Shown: positions 7,816 through 14,496 of the stretch, piece after piece
Numbering within the stretch: position 1 is the first letter of the stretch
How the letters are laid out: the number at the start of each line of letters is the position of its first letter
Source: DATDOO01 sp035293245
GTDB lineage: Bacteria > Pseudomonadota > Gammaproteobacteria > Methylococcales > Methylococcaceae
Length of the DNA stretch: 15,722 bases
Assembly: GCA_035293245.1 (NCBI GenBank)
Contig: DATDOO010000381.1
Location: 1-15,722, forward strand
Direction: 5' to 3'
Position numbers and translations under genes: made by a program
The notes under the pieces: model-generated
What the model saw: only the letters and a program-made list of their open reading frames with translations
Databases searched by the model: none
Told to the model about the DNA's origin: nothing

Positions 7816-8598
7816 TCAGCGCCTTGCGGGCGGCGCGGAAGGACCGGGACTGGCGGCGCGCAGGGATTTGGCCAGCCAGCCCGCCAGCCGGGCGACCATC
7901 ATCGTCTCCATGTCTTCCATGCGCTTCGGCTCGTCGTACAACGCACTCTGCCGGTAGCCGATGTTGAGACGCGACGCCGCAGCGCGTCGCGCGATCGCCG
8001 CTGGAGTCTCGGTGCCACGCAGGCAAAAAATGTCGGTTACCGGCAGGCGAAGTTGGCCAAGCGCATCGAGGAACAGGCGCAGGGCAGGGGGGGCGGCCGG
8101 CTCGGTGACATCCAGAAGCGCCAGGGCGCGCGGTTCCGCTGCCTTGCGGCCGGCGAGAAACTGCACCGCTTCGCGCCCGCCCGCGCCGTGCCCGATCAAA
8201 GCGAGCGGCGCAATTTTGCGCGCTTCCAGCCAGGCCAGCCCCGCTTGCAGGCGCGCGGCTGCGTCATCCGACTCGCCGTTCGGCAACTGCAAGGCCAGCA
8301 CCGCCCAGCCGCGCCGGGGCAATTCCATGCGCAGGGCGTGCGGGAAGGGCCGGCGGTCGGGATGGCCGTCCTGGTCGTGCAGAATCAGGACGCCGCCGCG
8401 CCGATTTGGCCACGGCGTTTCGTCGAACAACGCAAGAAAGCGCGCCCCTTCGGCCTCCAGCCACACCGTCTCGCCGCTTTGCATGGCGGTGGACAGGTCT
8501 TCGGCCAGCCGGCCTTCCTCGGCGGAACTGACCGCGTGCGCCGGAGGAATGGCCGGAACGAGTACGGCCAGGAGGAACAGGGCAGGGGAGAAGCGCAT
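7816..8598 (-). CDS. Exported DUF3530-like alpha/beta-hydrolase-fold protein lacking the nucleophile serine
   Basis: Predicted secreted or periplasmic protein of 260 residues. It opens with a signal peptide (MRFSPALFLLAVLVPAIPPAHA, likely cut after AHA-22). An alpha/beta-hydrolase-like core follows: GGVLILHDQDGHPD (68-81), LRMELPRRGWAVLALQLP (89-106), and a nucleophile-elbow position reading G136-H-G-A-G140 where GxSxG would be expected. The lack of Ser/Cys/Asp there suggests a non-catalytic or altered-function fold, as in the DUF3530 group, to which I assign it from memory of the family pattern. The ATG at 8598 is preferred to the GTG at 8610 because it begins the signal peptide directly; the GTG would overlap the upstream stop. 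It is the middle gene of a tight minus-strand run with the oxygenase and priA. Biochemical role unknown. Confidence 0.7.
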   Translation of the reverse strand: MRFSPALFLLAVLVPAIPPAHAVSSAEEGRLAEDLSTAMQSGETVWLEAEGARFLALFDETPWPNRRGGVLILHDQDGHPDRRPFPHALRMELPRRGWAVLALQLPNGESDDAAARLQAGLAWLEARKIAPLALIGHGAGGREAVQFLAGRKAAEPRALALLDVTEPAAPPALRLFLDALGQLRLPVTDIFCLRGTETPAAIARRAAASRLNIGYRQSALYDEPKRMEDMETMMVARLAGWLAKSLRAASPGPSAPPARR

Positions 8599-8603
8599 CG
8601 CAT

Positions 8604-9224
8604 TTACCACGCGGGAAGCAGCGTGCGCCGCCGGAACCAGCCGGTCAGCGCCAGGCGTTCGCGGCGGGCGGGCAGGACTTCGTGCTCGAAACGGTCGCTG
8701 AGAAAGGTCACGAAACGTCCGGCTTGGGGATAAATATCCAGGCTGCCGCCGTCGTCCAGGTACAGGCGCAATTGGCCGCCGTCATCCAGCGTCCAGTTGT
8801 CGTTGAGGTAGAGGATGGCGGTGAGGCGGCGTTCCGGCGCATCGGCGAACTGGTCGAGATGCCTGCGGTAGAAGCTGCCGGGCGGATAGACGGCCAGGTG
8901 CCCCTCGAAATCGTGCAGGCCCAGGAAAAAGACATGGTTGACGATCCGGCGCAGTTTTTCCAGGCGCTCCAGGTAAAACTGCCAGGCGGGAATTTCATCG
9001 TCCTCGTCCATCCAGCAAACCAGATCGCCGCGGATGTCCTCGCGCTTTTGCCAGGTCTTGCCATGGCCCACTCCGGCCCTGTGGAAGCGTTGCGCGGCGA
9101 TGCCTTCCCGGCAGGCCGCGGCCAGTTCGCCGATCGCCGCCGGTTTCAGAAAGTGCTCGTACTGGGCCCAGCCGCGTTCGTCCAGTTGCCGGATGACGCT
9201 CTTGATGATTTCCTCGCCGCTCAT
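8604..9224 (-). CDS. 2OG-Fe(II) oxygenase, prolyl 4-hydroxylase-like
   Basis: Cytoplasmic non-heme iron dioxygenase of 206 residues, using 2-oxoglutarate and O2. The double-stranded beta-helix motif is complete: H122-L-D124 (YRRHLDQF), distal H181 (LSDRFEHEVLPA) and R190 nine residues later for 2-oxoglutarate, followed by LTGWFRRR, the usual end of the P4Hc domain. AVYPPGSFYRRHLD and LTAILYLNDNW are typical of bacterial members thought to hydroxylate proline or another residue in a protein (for example ribosomal protein or EF-Tu). The substrate here is not shown by the sequence. The ATG at 9224 follows a strong GAGGAGAG ribosome-binding site. It is first in the run with DUF3530 and priA, and divergent from glyQ. 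Confidence 0.88.
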   Translation of the reverse strand: MSGEEIIKSVIRQLDERGWAQYEHFLKPAAIGELAAACREGIAAQRFHRAGVGHGKTWQKREDIRGDLVCWMDEDDEIPAWQFYLERLEKLRRIVNHVFFLGLHDFEGHLAVYPPGSFYRRHLDQFADAPERRLTAILYLNDNWTLDDGGQLRLYLDDGGSLDIYPQAGRFVTFLSDRFEHEVLPARRERLALTGWFRRRTLLPAW

Positions 9225-9323
9225 GTCTCTCCTCGCCCGCCGTTACATTACATCCGGCGTGCCTTGCTATCGTTATAATGCCATCCTTTTACATTTCACC
9301 GGCACCCGTGTTGAGTCGAGTCG
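9225..9323. promoter_or_regulatory. Divergent promoter region, oxygenase gene and glyQ
   Basis: On the + strand a perfect TATAAT (9274-9279) lies about 45 bases before the glyQ ATG; its -35 is weak (9251-9256, CATCCG at 17 bases; two overlapping TTACAT strings sit slightly too far). On the minus strand the overlapping TATAAC, with GTGAAA 16 bases upstream, is a plausible -10/-35 for the oxygenase gene. The two -10 boxes share bases, so the promoters may compete. Confidence 0.5.
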
Positions 9324-10244
9324 ATGCAAGCCCCCAACTTTGACGTTTCCACCTTCCAGGGACTGATTCTGGCCCTGCAAGACTACTGGGCCGCGCAAGG
9401 CTGCGTGATCCTGCAACCCCTGGACATGGAAGTGGGCGCGGGCACGTTCCACCCGGCCACGTTTTTGCGCGCCATCGGCCCGGAACCGTGGAACGCCGCC
9501 TACGTCCAGCCTTCGCGCCGCCCCACCGACGGGCGCTACGGCGAGAACCCCAACCGCCTCCAGCACTATTACCAATTCCAGGTGCTGATGAAACCTTCGC
9601 CGTCCGATATCCAGGAGCTTTATCTGGGTTCGCTGCGCCATCTCGGCCTGGATTTGCTGGAGCACGACATCCGCTTCGTGGAGGACAACTGGGAATCGCC
9701 TACCCTGGGCGCTTGGGGCCTGGGCTGGGAGGTGTGGCTGAACGGCATGGAGGTCACCCAGTTCACCTATTTCCAGCAGGTGGGCGGACTGGACTGTCGC
9801 CCGGTGTCGGGCGAGATTACCTATGGCCTGGAGCGCATCGCCATGTACCTGCAGGGCAAGGAAAGCGTCTTCGATCTTACTTGGGCGCGGGGACCGCAGG
9901 GGGTTGTCACTTACGGCGATGTCTATCACCAGAACGAGGTGGAAATGTCCGCCTACAACTTCGAGCACGCGCCGGTGGATTTTCTGTTCAGCGCCTTCGA
10001 CAACGCCGAAACCCAGTGCCGCCACCTGATCGAGCAGGAGTTGCCCTTGCCGGCCTACGATCAGGTGCTCAAGGCTTCCCACGCCTTCAACCTGCTGGAC
10101 GCCCGCCGGGCAATCTCGGTCACCGAACGGCAGCGTTACATATTAAGGGTGCGGGAGATCGCCCGCTCCGTGGCGGAAAATTACTACCGGCGCCGCGAAA
10201 GCCTCGGCTTCCCCATGCTGAACGGAGGCCAGGCCCATGGCTGA
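9324..10244 (+). CDS. glyQ: Glycyl-tRNA synthetase alpha subunit
   Basis: Catalytic subunit of the alpha2beta2 glycyl-tRNA synthetase, a class II enzyme that activates glycine with ATP. It has 306 residues (E. coli 303). Near-invariant stretches include FQGLILALQDYWAAQGCVI, MEVGAGTFHPATFLRAIGP, YVQPSRRPTDGRYGENPNR (motif 2 region) and VSGEITYGLERIAMYLQ. The ATG at 9324 gives the normal N-terminus; the Shine-Dalgarno is weak (GAGTCG). The gene overlaps glyS by eight bases, which favours coupled translation of the two subunits. Confidence 0.98.
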   Translation: MQAPNFDVSTFQGLILALQDYWAAQGCVILQPLDMEVGAGTFHPATFLRAIGPEPWNAAYVQPSRRPTDGRYGENPNRLQHYYQFQVLMKPSPSDIQELYLGSLRHLGLDLLEHDIRFVEDNWESPTLGAWGLGWEVWLNGMEVTQFTYFQQVGGLDCRPVSGEITYGLERIAMYLQGKESVFDLTWARGPQGVVTYGDVYHQNEVEMSAYNFEHAPVDFLFSAFDNAETQCRHLIEQELPLPAYDQVLKASHAFNLLDARRAISVTERQRYILRVREIARSVAENYYRRRESLGFPMLNGGQAHG

Positions 10245-12312
10245 AACACGGGATTTGCTGTTCGAGCTGGGCACGGAAGAACTGCCGCCCAAGTCGCTGC
10301 TCACCTTGTCCCGCGCGCTGCAGACGCAAGTAGAAGACGGTTTGGCGCGCGCTAGCCTGAGTCACGATCGAATCCTCGCCTATGCCACGCCACGCCGCTT
10401 GGCGTTGCACATTTTCGGCCTGGATGCCCGCCAGCCCGACCAGGTGGTGGAACGGCGCGGACCGGCGCTGAACGCCGCCTACACTGCGGACGGCCAGCCC
10501 AGCAAGGCCGTGGAGGGCTTCGCCCGAAGCTGCGGCGTCACCGTCGATAAGCTCCTGACCCTGAAAACCGACAAGGGCGAGTGGCTGGTTTTCAGGCAGG
10601 ATGTGGCGGGCCAGCCGGTGCAAAACTTGTTGCCCGACATCCTGCGCCAGGCGCTCGCCGCTTTGCCCATCGCCAAGCGCATGCGCTGGGGAGCAGGGGA
10701 GGCGGAGTTCGTCCGGCCCGTGCATTGGGCCGTGTTGCTGTTGGGCACGGACGTCATCGCGGCGGAAATTCTCGGCTGCGCCACGGGCCGGACCACGCGC
10801 GGCCATCGCTTCCATCATCCCGAGCCCATCGAAATCCAGACCCCCGGCGAATACGCGGAAAAGCTGCGCGCCGCCCGCGTGGTCGCCAGCTTCGCCGAGC
10901 GGCGGGAAAAAGTCCGTAATCTCGCCGTGCAAGCCGCCACCTCCGTGCAAGGTGTGGCCCATATTGAGGAAGATTTGCTGGACGAGGTTGCGGCCTTGGT
11001 GGAATGGCCGGTGCCGGTGCTCGGCAATTTCGAGGCGCGCTATCTGGCCTTGCCGCCGGAAGTGCCCATTACCACCATGCAGGCCAACCAGAAATATTTC
11101 CCCGTCAAGGACGCTGCCGGCAAGCTGCTGCCGCATTTCATCACCTTCGCCAACCTGGAAAGCGCCAATCCGGATTCCGTGCGCAACGGCAACGAGCGGG
11201 TGGTGCGCCCGCGTCTGGCGGACGGCGAGTTTTTCTGGAATCAGGACCGCAGGAAAACCCTGGAAAGCCGCGTTCCGGCGCTGGACAACATCGTGTTCCA
11301 GAACAAGCTCGGCACGCTGCTGGACAAGACCCGGCGTGTGCAGCACCTGGCCGGGCACATTGCCGGATTGCTGAATACCGACGGCGCAACGGCGCAACGC
11401 GCCGCACTGCTGGCCAAGGCCGATCTCCTCACCGAAATGGTCGGCGAGTTCCCCGAATTGCAGGGTCTCATGGGCCGCTACTACGCCCGCGCCGAAGGCG
11501 AGCCGGAGGAGGTCGCCCAGGCCATCGAAGAGCAGTATTTTCCCAAGCAGTCCGGCGGCGCGCTGCCAGCCAGCCAGGCGGGGCGCATCCTGTCCCTGGC
11601 GGAAAAGATCGACACCCTGACCGGCATCTTCAGCGCCGGCCTCATCCCGACCGGCGACAAGGACCCCTACGCCCTGCGCCGCGCCGCGCTGGGGGTCATC
11701 CGCATCGCCATCGAGACCGGGCTGGATTTCGATCCGGCGGAGCTGTTGGATTTCGCCCTCAAGGGTTACAGCCACGATTTCGACCGTGCCGCCGTTCGGG
11801 ACCAGGTGCACGGCTTCATCCTCGATCGGCTTAAAGGCTACTGTCTGGAGCGCGGCCATACCGCCGATGCTTTCGATGCGGTGTTGTCGGTGGGCCCGGC
11901 GAGCCTGCCGGATTTCGAGCGCCGCTTGTCCGCCGTGGCCGATTTCCGCACGCTGCCGGAAGCGGAAGCCCTGGCCGCCGCCAACAAGCGTATCCGCAAC
12001 ATCCTGCGCAAGGCGGAGATCATCGTTGCGGGCAATGCCGACGAAGCCCGGTTTGTCCAGGACGAGGAGCGCGCCCTGTTCGCCGCCGCGCGCCAGGCCC
12101 GGCAGGATCTCCTGCCGCTCATGGAGCGCCGCGACTATACCGCCGCCCTGCAACGGCTCGCCCAATTGCGCCCGACGGTGGACGCCTTTTTCGACAAGGT
12201 GATGGTCATGGCCGAGGACGCAGCGGTGCGCAACAATCGTTTGGGATTATTGATGCTGCTGGAAGGCTTGTTTCTGGATATCGCGGATATTTCGCGCTTG
12301 CAGGGAGGATAG
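10237..12312 (+). CDS. glyS: Glycyl-tRNA synthetase beta subunit
   Basis: tRNA-binding subunit of the tetrameric glycyl-tRNA synthetase, 691 residues (E. coli 689). It begins with the family-typical RDLLFELGTEELPPKSL. It includes a B3/4-like region and the core PITTMQANQKYFPV and GNERVVRPRLADGEFFWNQD, then an HD-like domain (KADLLTEMVGEFPELQGLMGR, about 392-412). It ends with an anticodon-binding helical domain (PTVDAFFDKVMVMAED, RNNRLGLL). It starts inside the last codons of glyQ (ATG at 10237, glyQ stop at 10242-10244) with AGGAGG-like GGAGG shortly before. A short GC hairpin and T-tract follows the gene. Confidence 0.98.
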   Translation: MAETRDLLFELGTEELPPKSLLTLSRALQTQVEDGLARASLSHDRILAYATPRRLALHIFGLDARQPDQVVERRGPALNAAYTADGQPSKAVEGFARSCGVTVDKLLTLKTDKGEWLVFRQDVAGQPVQNLLPDILRQALAALPIAKRMRWGAGEAEFVRPVHWAVLLLGTDVIAAEILGCATGRTTRGHRFHHPEPIEIQTPGEYAEKLRAARVVASFAERREKVRNLAVQAATSVQGVAHIEEDLLDEVAALVEWPVPVLGNFEARYLALPPEVPITTMQANQKYFPVKDAAGKLLPHFITFANLESANPDSVRNGNERVVRPRLADGEFFWNQDRRKTLESRVPALDNIVFQNKLGTLLDKTRRVQHLAGHIAGLLNTDGATAQRAALLAKADLLTEMVGEFPELQGLMGRYYARAEGEPEEVAQAIEEQYFPKQSGGALPASQAGRILSLAEKIDTLTGIFSAGLIPTGDKDPYALRRAALGVIRIAIETGLDFDPAELLDFALKGYSHDFDRAAVRDQVHGFILDRLKGYCLERGHTADAFDAVLSVGPASLPDFERRLSAVADFRTLPEAEALAAANKRIRNILRKAEIIVAGNADEARFVQDEERALFAAARQARQDLLPLMERRDYTAALQRLAQLRPTVDAFFDKVMVMAEDAAVRNNRLGLLMLLEGLFLDIADISRLQGG

Positions 12313-12352
12313 TCCGGAATGCGGGACGGGGGGAATCGCTGCGGTTGAAGGG

Positions 12353-12374
12353 GGAGGGGACCTCCGATTTTTTT
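12353..12374 (+). terminator. Intrinsic terminator after glyS
   Basis: GGAGG (12353-12357) pairs with CCTCC (12361-12365) around a GGA loop, followed by GA and seven T (12368-12374). The stem is short but nearly all G-C. Confidence 0.6.
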
Positions 12375-12420
12375 CCGCTGCGCTGCCGTTACCTTCCCCA
12401 TGGTCCGCGTCCGTCCGATT

Positions 12421-12486
12421 TCGACGCTGAGCGTCGATTTCTTACCGCCTTGCGGCAAGGCGCTTAGCAATCTTTTTTCGTACAAT
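12421..12486 (+). promoter_or_regulatory. Tandem hairpins and possible promoter upstream of the HDOD gene
   Basis: Two perfect 7-bp stems follow one another: TCGACGC (12421-12427) with GCGTCGA (12431-12437), and CGCCTTG (12446-12452) with CAAGGCG (12456-12462). Six T (12473-12478) come 10 bases after the second. TACAAT (12481-12486) resembles a -10 box only 10 bases before the ATG, without a good -35. If it is used, the HDOD mRNA is almost leaderless. The hairpins could instead back up glyS termination. Confidence 0.35.
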
Positions 12487-12496
12487 CCCCCGCAGA

Positions 12497-13372
12497 ATGG
12501 AACAAGACGCCCAAAGTCATCTTGAAAAAAAGCTGCTCGCCGCCGTGGAACGAATGCCGGCTTTTCCCAAGAGCGTACAGACCATTCTGGTGATGACCCG
12601 CAACATCACCTGCGCACCCAAGGATTTGGTGCAGGTGATCGAAAAAGATCCGGTCATCACCATGAAAATTCTCAAGATTCTCAACTCCGCCTACTACAGC
12701 CTTCCGCAAAAGATCACCGCGGTCAGCCAATGCGTGGTGTTGCTGGGTTTCAACACCATCAAGAATATCGCGCTCAACATCGCCTCCATCGGCATTCTTC
12801 CCAAGCGCAACGCGGCTCATTTCGATGTGCAACAATATCTTCTGCATTCGTTGACCACGGCCAGCGTCGCTCGGATTCTGGCCGGAAAATTGCCACGAGG
12901 AGAACATGCGGACCCCACGGACTGTTACATCGCCGGACTTTTGCACGACATCGGCAAGGTGGTGTTCGCCCAGTTCATGGCCGAGGAATTCCGCGACGCG
13001 CTGACTTTGAGCAAAATGCACGGCATCCCGCTTCACGAAACAGAGCAGCAAATCATCGGCGTGGATCATTCCGTGGTCGGCGCCATGTTGGCCGAACACT
13101 GGAAATTTCCCGAAACCCTGAGCGCCAGCATTCGTCTCCACCATCAACCGGACGGGTGCGGCACGCCGCTGGGCGACTGCTTGTGGGTGGCGGACCAGAT
13201 CACCAAGAAGCTGGCGATCGGCGACAGCGGCAATGCCTACGTGGAGGAATTGTCACCGCGGATGCAGGCGCATTTCGGCGGCGGGCTGAACGCGGTGATC
13301 GAATCTCTGGGCGATTTGTCCCCCGTGGTGGAAGAAGCGAAAATGTTCGCGCATATGGAGGGTAGCGCATGA
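12497..13372 (+). CDS. HDOD-domain signalling protein
   Basis: Cytoplasmic protein of 291 residues, nearly all a single HDOD domain, a divergent relative of HD hydrolases found in bacterial signalling. The start LPAFPKSV-like motif (MPAFPKSVQTILVM, 20-33), DPVITMKILKILNSAYYSLP (51-70), a helix-rich middle, and GLLHDIGKVVF (148-157) with H150-D151 are all typical; DHSVVGAMLAEHWKFP (190-205) is the second hallmark. Most HDOD proteins have lost metal ligands; the HD pair is kept here, but other ligands cannot be judged by eye. No receiver, GGDEF or EAL domain is fused. It overlaps the next gene by four bases (ATGA), implying a functional pair. No clear Shine-Dalgarno precedes the ATG. Confidence 0.9.
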   Translation: MEQDAQSHLEKKLLAAVERMPAFPKSVQTILVMTRNITCAPKDLVQVIEKDPVITMKILKILNSAYYSLPQKITAVSQCVVLLGFNTIKNIALNIASIGILPKRNAAHFDVQQYLLHSLTTASVARILAGKLPRGEHADPTDCYIAGLLHDIGKVVFAQFMAEEFRDALTLSKMHGIPLHETEQQIIGVDHSVVGAMLAEHWKFPETLSASIRLHHQPDGCGTPLGDCLWVADQITKKLAIGDSGNAYVEELSPRMQAHFGGGLNAVIESLGDLSPVVEEAKMFAHMEGSA

Positions 13373-14256
13373 AAATCCGTTTCTGGGGCGTCAGGGGCTC
13401 CATTCCGTCGCCGGGGCCGAAGACCGCGCGTTACGGCGGCAACACCACCTGCATTGAGGTGCGCACGGACGACGACGAACTGATCATCCTGGACGGCGGT
13501 ACCGGCATTTTCGCCTTCGCCCAGACCATCCTGGGGCAAATGCCGCTTACCGCCAACATTTTCATCACCCATACCCACTGGGATCACATCCACGGCCTGC
13601 CGTTCTTTACCCCCATTTTCATCCCCGGCAACCGGGTACGGCTGCACGGCGGCTTCGACCCCGTATCCGGGCGCGGCATCGAACAGGTGATGGACGTGCA
13701 GATGCAGTACAGCTACTTTCCGGTGCGCGAAGCCGAACTCAAGGCCAGCATGGAATACGTCACGCTGCCCCTGGGCGAAGCCCACCCGGTCGGCCGTTCC
13801 ACCGTCACGCCGACCATGCTCAATCATCCGGTCACCGATCTCGGCTACCGGATCGACTGCAACGGCAAATCCGCGTTTTTCACCGGCGACCACGAACCGC
13901 ACTACAACATCTACGAGCCGTCCGACGAGGGCTACGCGGCATACCAGGCGCTCATCGAAGATCAGACGCGCACCATCCATGACGCCATGCGCGGCGTGGA
14001 CGTGCTGATCGCCGACGCGTCCTACACCAGCGAGGAATATCCCGCCAAGAAAGGCTGGGGGCACGGCACCTTCGATACCTGCATCGAAATGGCCAAGGCT
14101 GTCGGGGCGAAAATCCTGTATTGCACCCACCACGAACCCACCCGCAGCGACGACGATCTGGAGCGGGTCTTCGCCGATGCCGTGGCCCGGCATCCCCGAC
14201 AACCGGGCGACCCGGAATACCGTCTCGCCCGCGAAGGGGAATGCATCGAGATCTGA
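13369..14256 (+). CDS. Metallo-beta-lactamase-fold hydrolase
   Basis: Cytoplasmic metal-dependent hydrolase of 295 residues. The N-terminus MKIRFWGVRGSIPSPGP with RYGGNTTCIEV is typical of the PhnP/RNase Z-like MBL branch (often annotated as cyclic-nucleotide or phosphodiester hydrolases). The metal site is complete by eye: H68-T-H70-W-D72-H73, H153 (LNHPV), D174 (FTGDHE) and H254 (CTHHEP). The substrate is unknown; a phosphodiester (cyclic nucleotide, or nucleic acid end) is the most likely class. Its ATG overlaps the HDOD stop, so both are translated from one mRNA, and the pair may form a signalling module. A weak hairpin and then dif follow. Confidence 0.88.
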   Translation: MKIRFWGVRGSIPSPGPKTARYGGNTTCIEVRTDDDELIILDGGTGIFAFAQTILGQMPLTANIFITHTHWDHIHGLPFFTPIFIPGNRVRLHGGFDPVSGRGIEQVMDVQMQYSYFPVREAELKASMEYVTLPLGEAHPVGRSTVTPTMLNHPVTDLGYRIDCNGKSAFFTGDHEPHYNIYEPSDEGYAAYQALIEDQTRTIHDAMRGVDVLIADASYTSEEYPAKKGWGHGTFDTCIEMAKAVGAKILYCTHHEPTRSDDDLERVFADAVARHPRQPGDPEYRLAREGECIEI

Positions 14257-14266
14257 ATTAAACAAA

Positions 14267-14282
14267 CCGGCGCAGATGCCGG
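14267..14282 (+). terminator. Hairpin after the MBL-fold gene, possible terminator
   Basis: CCGGC (14267-14271) pairs with GCCGG (14278-14282) around GCAGAT, 11 bases after the stop. It is followed by an A/T-rich stretch but no T-run, so termination strength is doubtful. Confidence 0.4.
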
Positions 14283-14290
14283 CACCCAAT

Positions 14291-14318
14291 ATTTAACATA
14301 ATATTCATTATGCGAAGT
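14291..14318 (-). other. dif: dif, chromosome dimer resolution site (XerC/XerD)
   Basis: Read on the minus strand, this 28-base site is XerC arm ACTTCGCATAA, then centre TGAATA, then XerD arm TTATGTTAAAT. The XerD arm is identical to that of E. coli dif (as I recall it); the centre differs by one base and the XerC arm by three outer bases, giving 24 of 28 matches. The inner parts of the arms form the expected dyad (TTAT.. and ..ATAA). XerCD recombine here under FtsK control to resolve chromosome dimers at division. It lies in an A/T-rich island in otherwise GC-rich DNA. GGGNAGGG motifs to its left point mostly towards it. Whether it is the chromosomal dif or a copy carried by an Xer-using integrative element cannot be told from this window alone. 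Confidence 0.9.
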
Positions 14319-14366
14319 TATATTGCTGGTTCTTGCGCAGGAAGCCAAAAAAATGGCAGGAACAAA

Positions 14367-14400
14367 GCTCGGCCGAAAATGGCAGAGCGGCTTTTGCTTT
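14367..14400 (+). terminator. Possible intrinsic terminator between dif and the IS
   Basis: GCTC (14367-14370) and GCC (14372-14374) pair with GGC (14381-14383) and GAGC (14385-14388) across one mismatch, with loop GAAAAT. This is followed by GGCTTTTGCTTT. It lies within a 143-base gap (14319-14461) that holds no credible gene; what it would terminate is unclear. Confidence 0.35.
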
Positions 14401-14461
14401 TATGGGACAGATATCACGTAAGCTTCCCAGGCTGGGAAGGCTTTGTCTTTGTCCGAGGGGT

Positions 14462-14489
14462 TGATCTTGCAACCTATTTGTGGACACCC
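14462..14489 (+). repeat. IS inverted repeat next to the orfB end
   Basis: Begins TGATCTTGC and ends TGGACACCC, separated by AACCTATTTG. It lies just after the orfB stop and matches the repeat at 15681-15708 at 22 of 28 positions. Confidence 0.88.
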
Positions 14490-14496
14490 GTCCTCA

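Noticed and set aside
5849..7957. Long open frame on the + strand opposite priA (about 700 codons)
   Set aside because: It has no recognisable domain and is rich in R, Q, G and A, as expected of the antisense of a GC-rich gene; priA on the other strand is certain.
10120..12165. Long open frame on the minus strand opposite glyS (about 680 codons)
   Set aside because: It is antisense to the firmly identified glyS, has no family signature, and also covers the end of glyQ.
14309..14321. loxP-like half site (TATGCGAAGTTAT, 12 of 13 bases of a Cre arm)
   Set aside because: There is no matching second arm in loxP spacing, and the stretch is explained by the XerC arm of dif.
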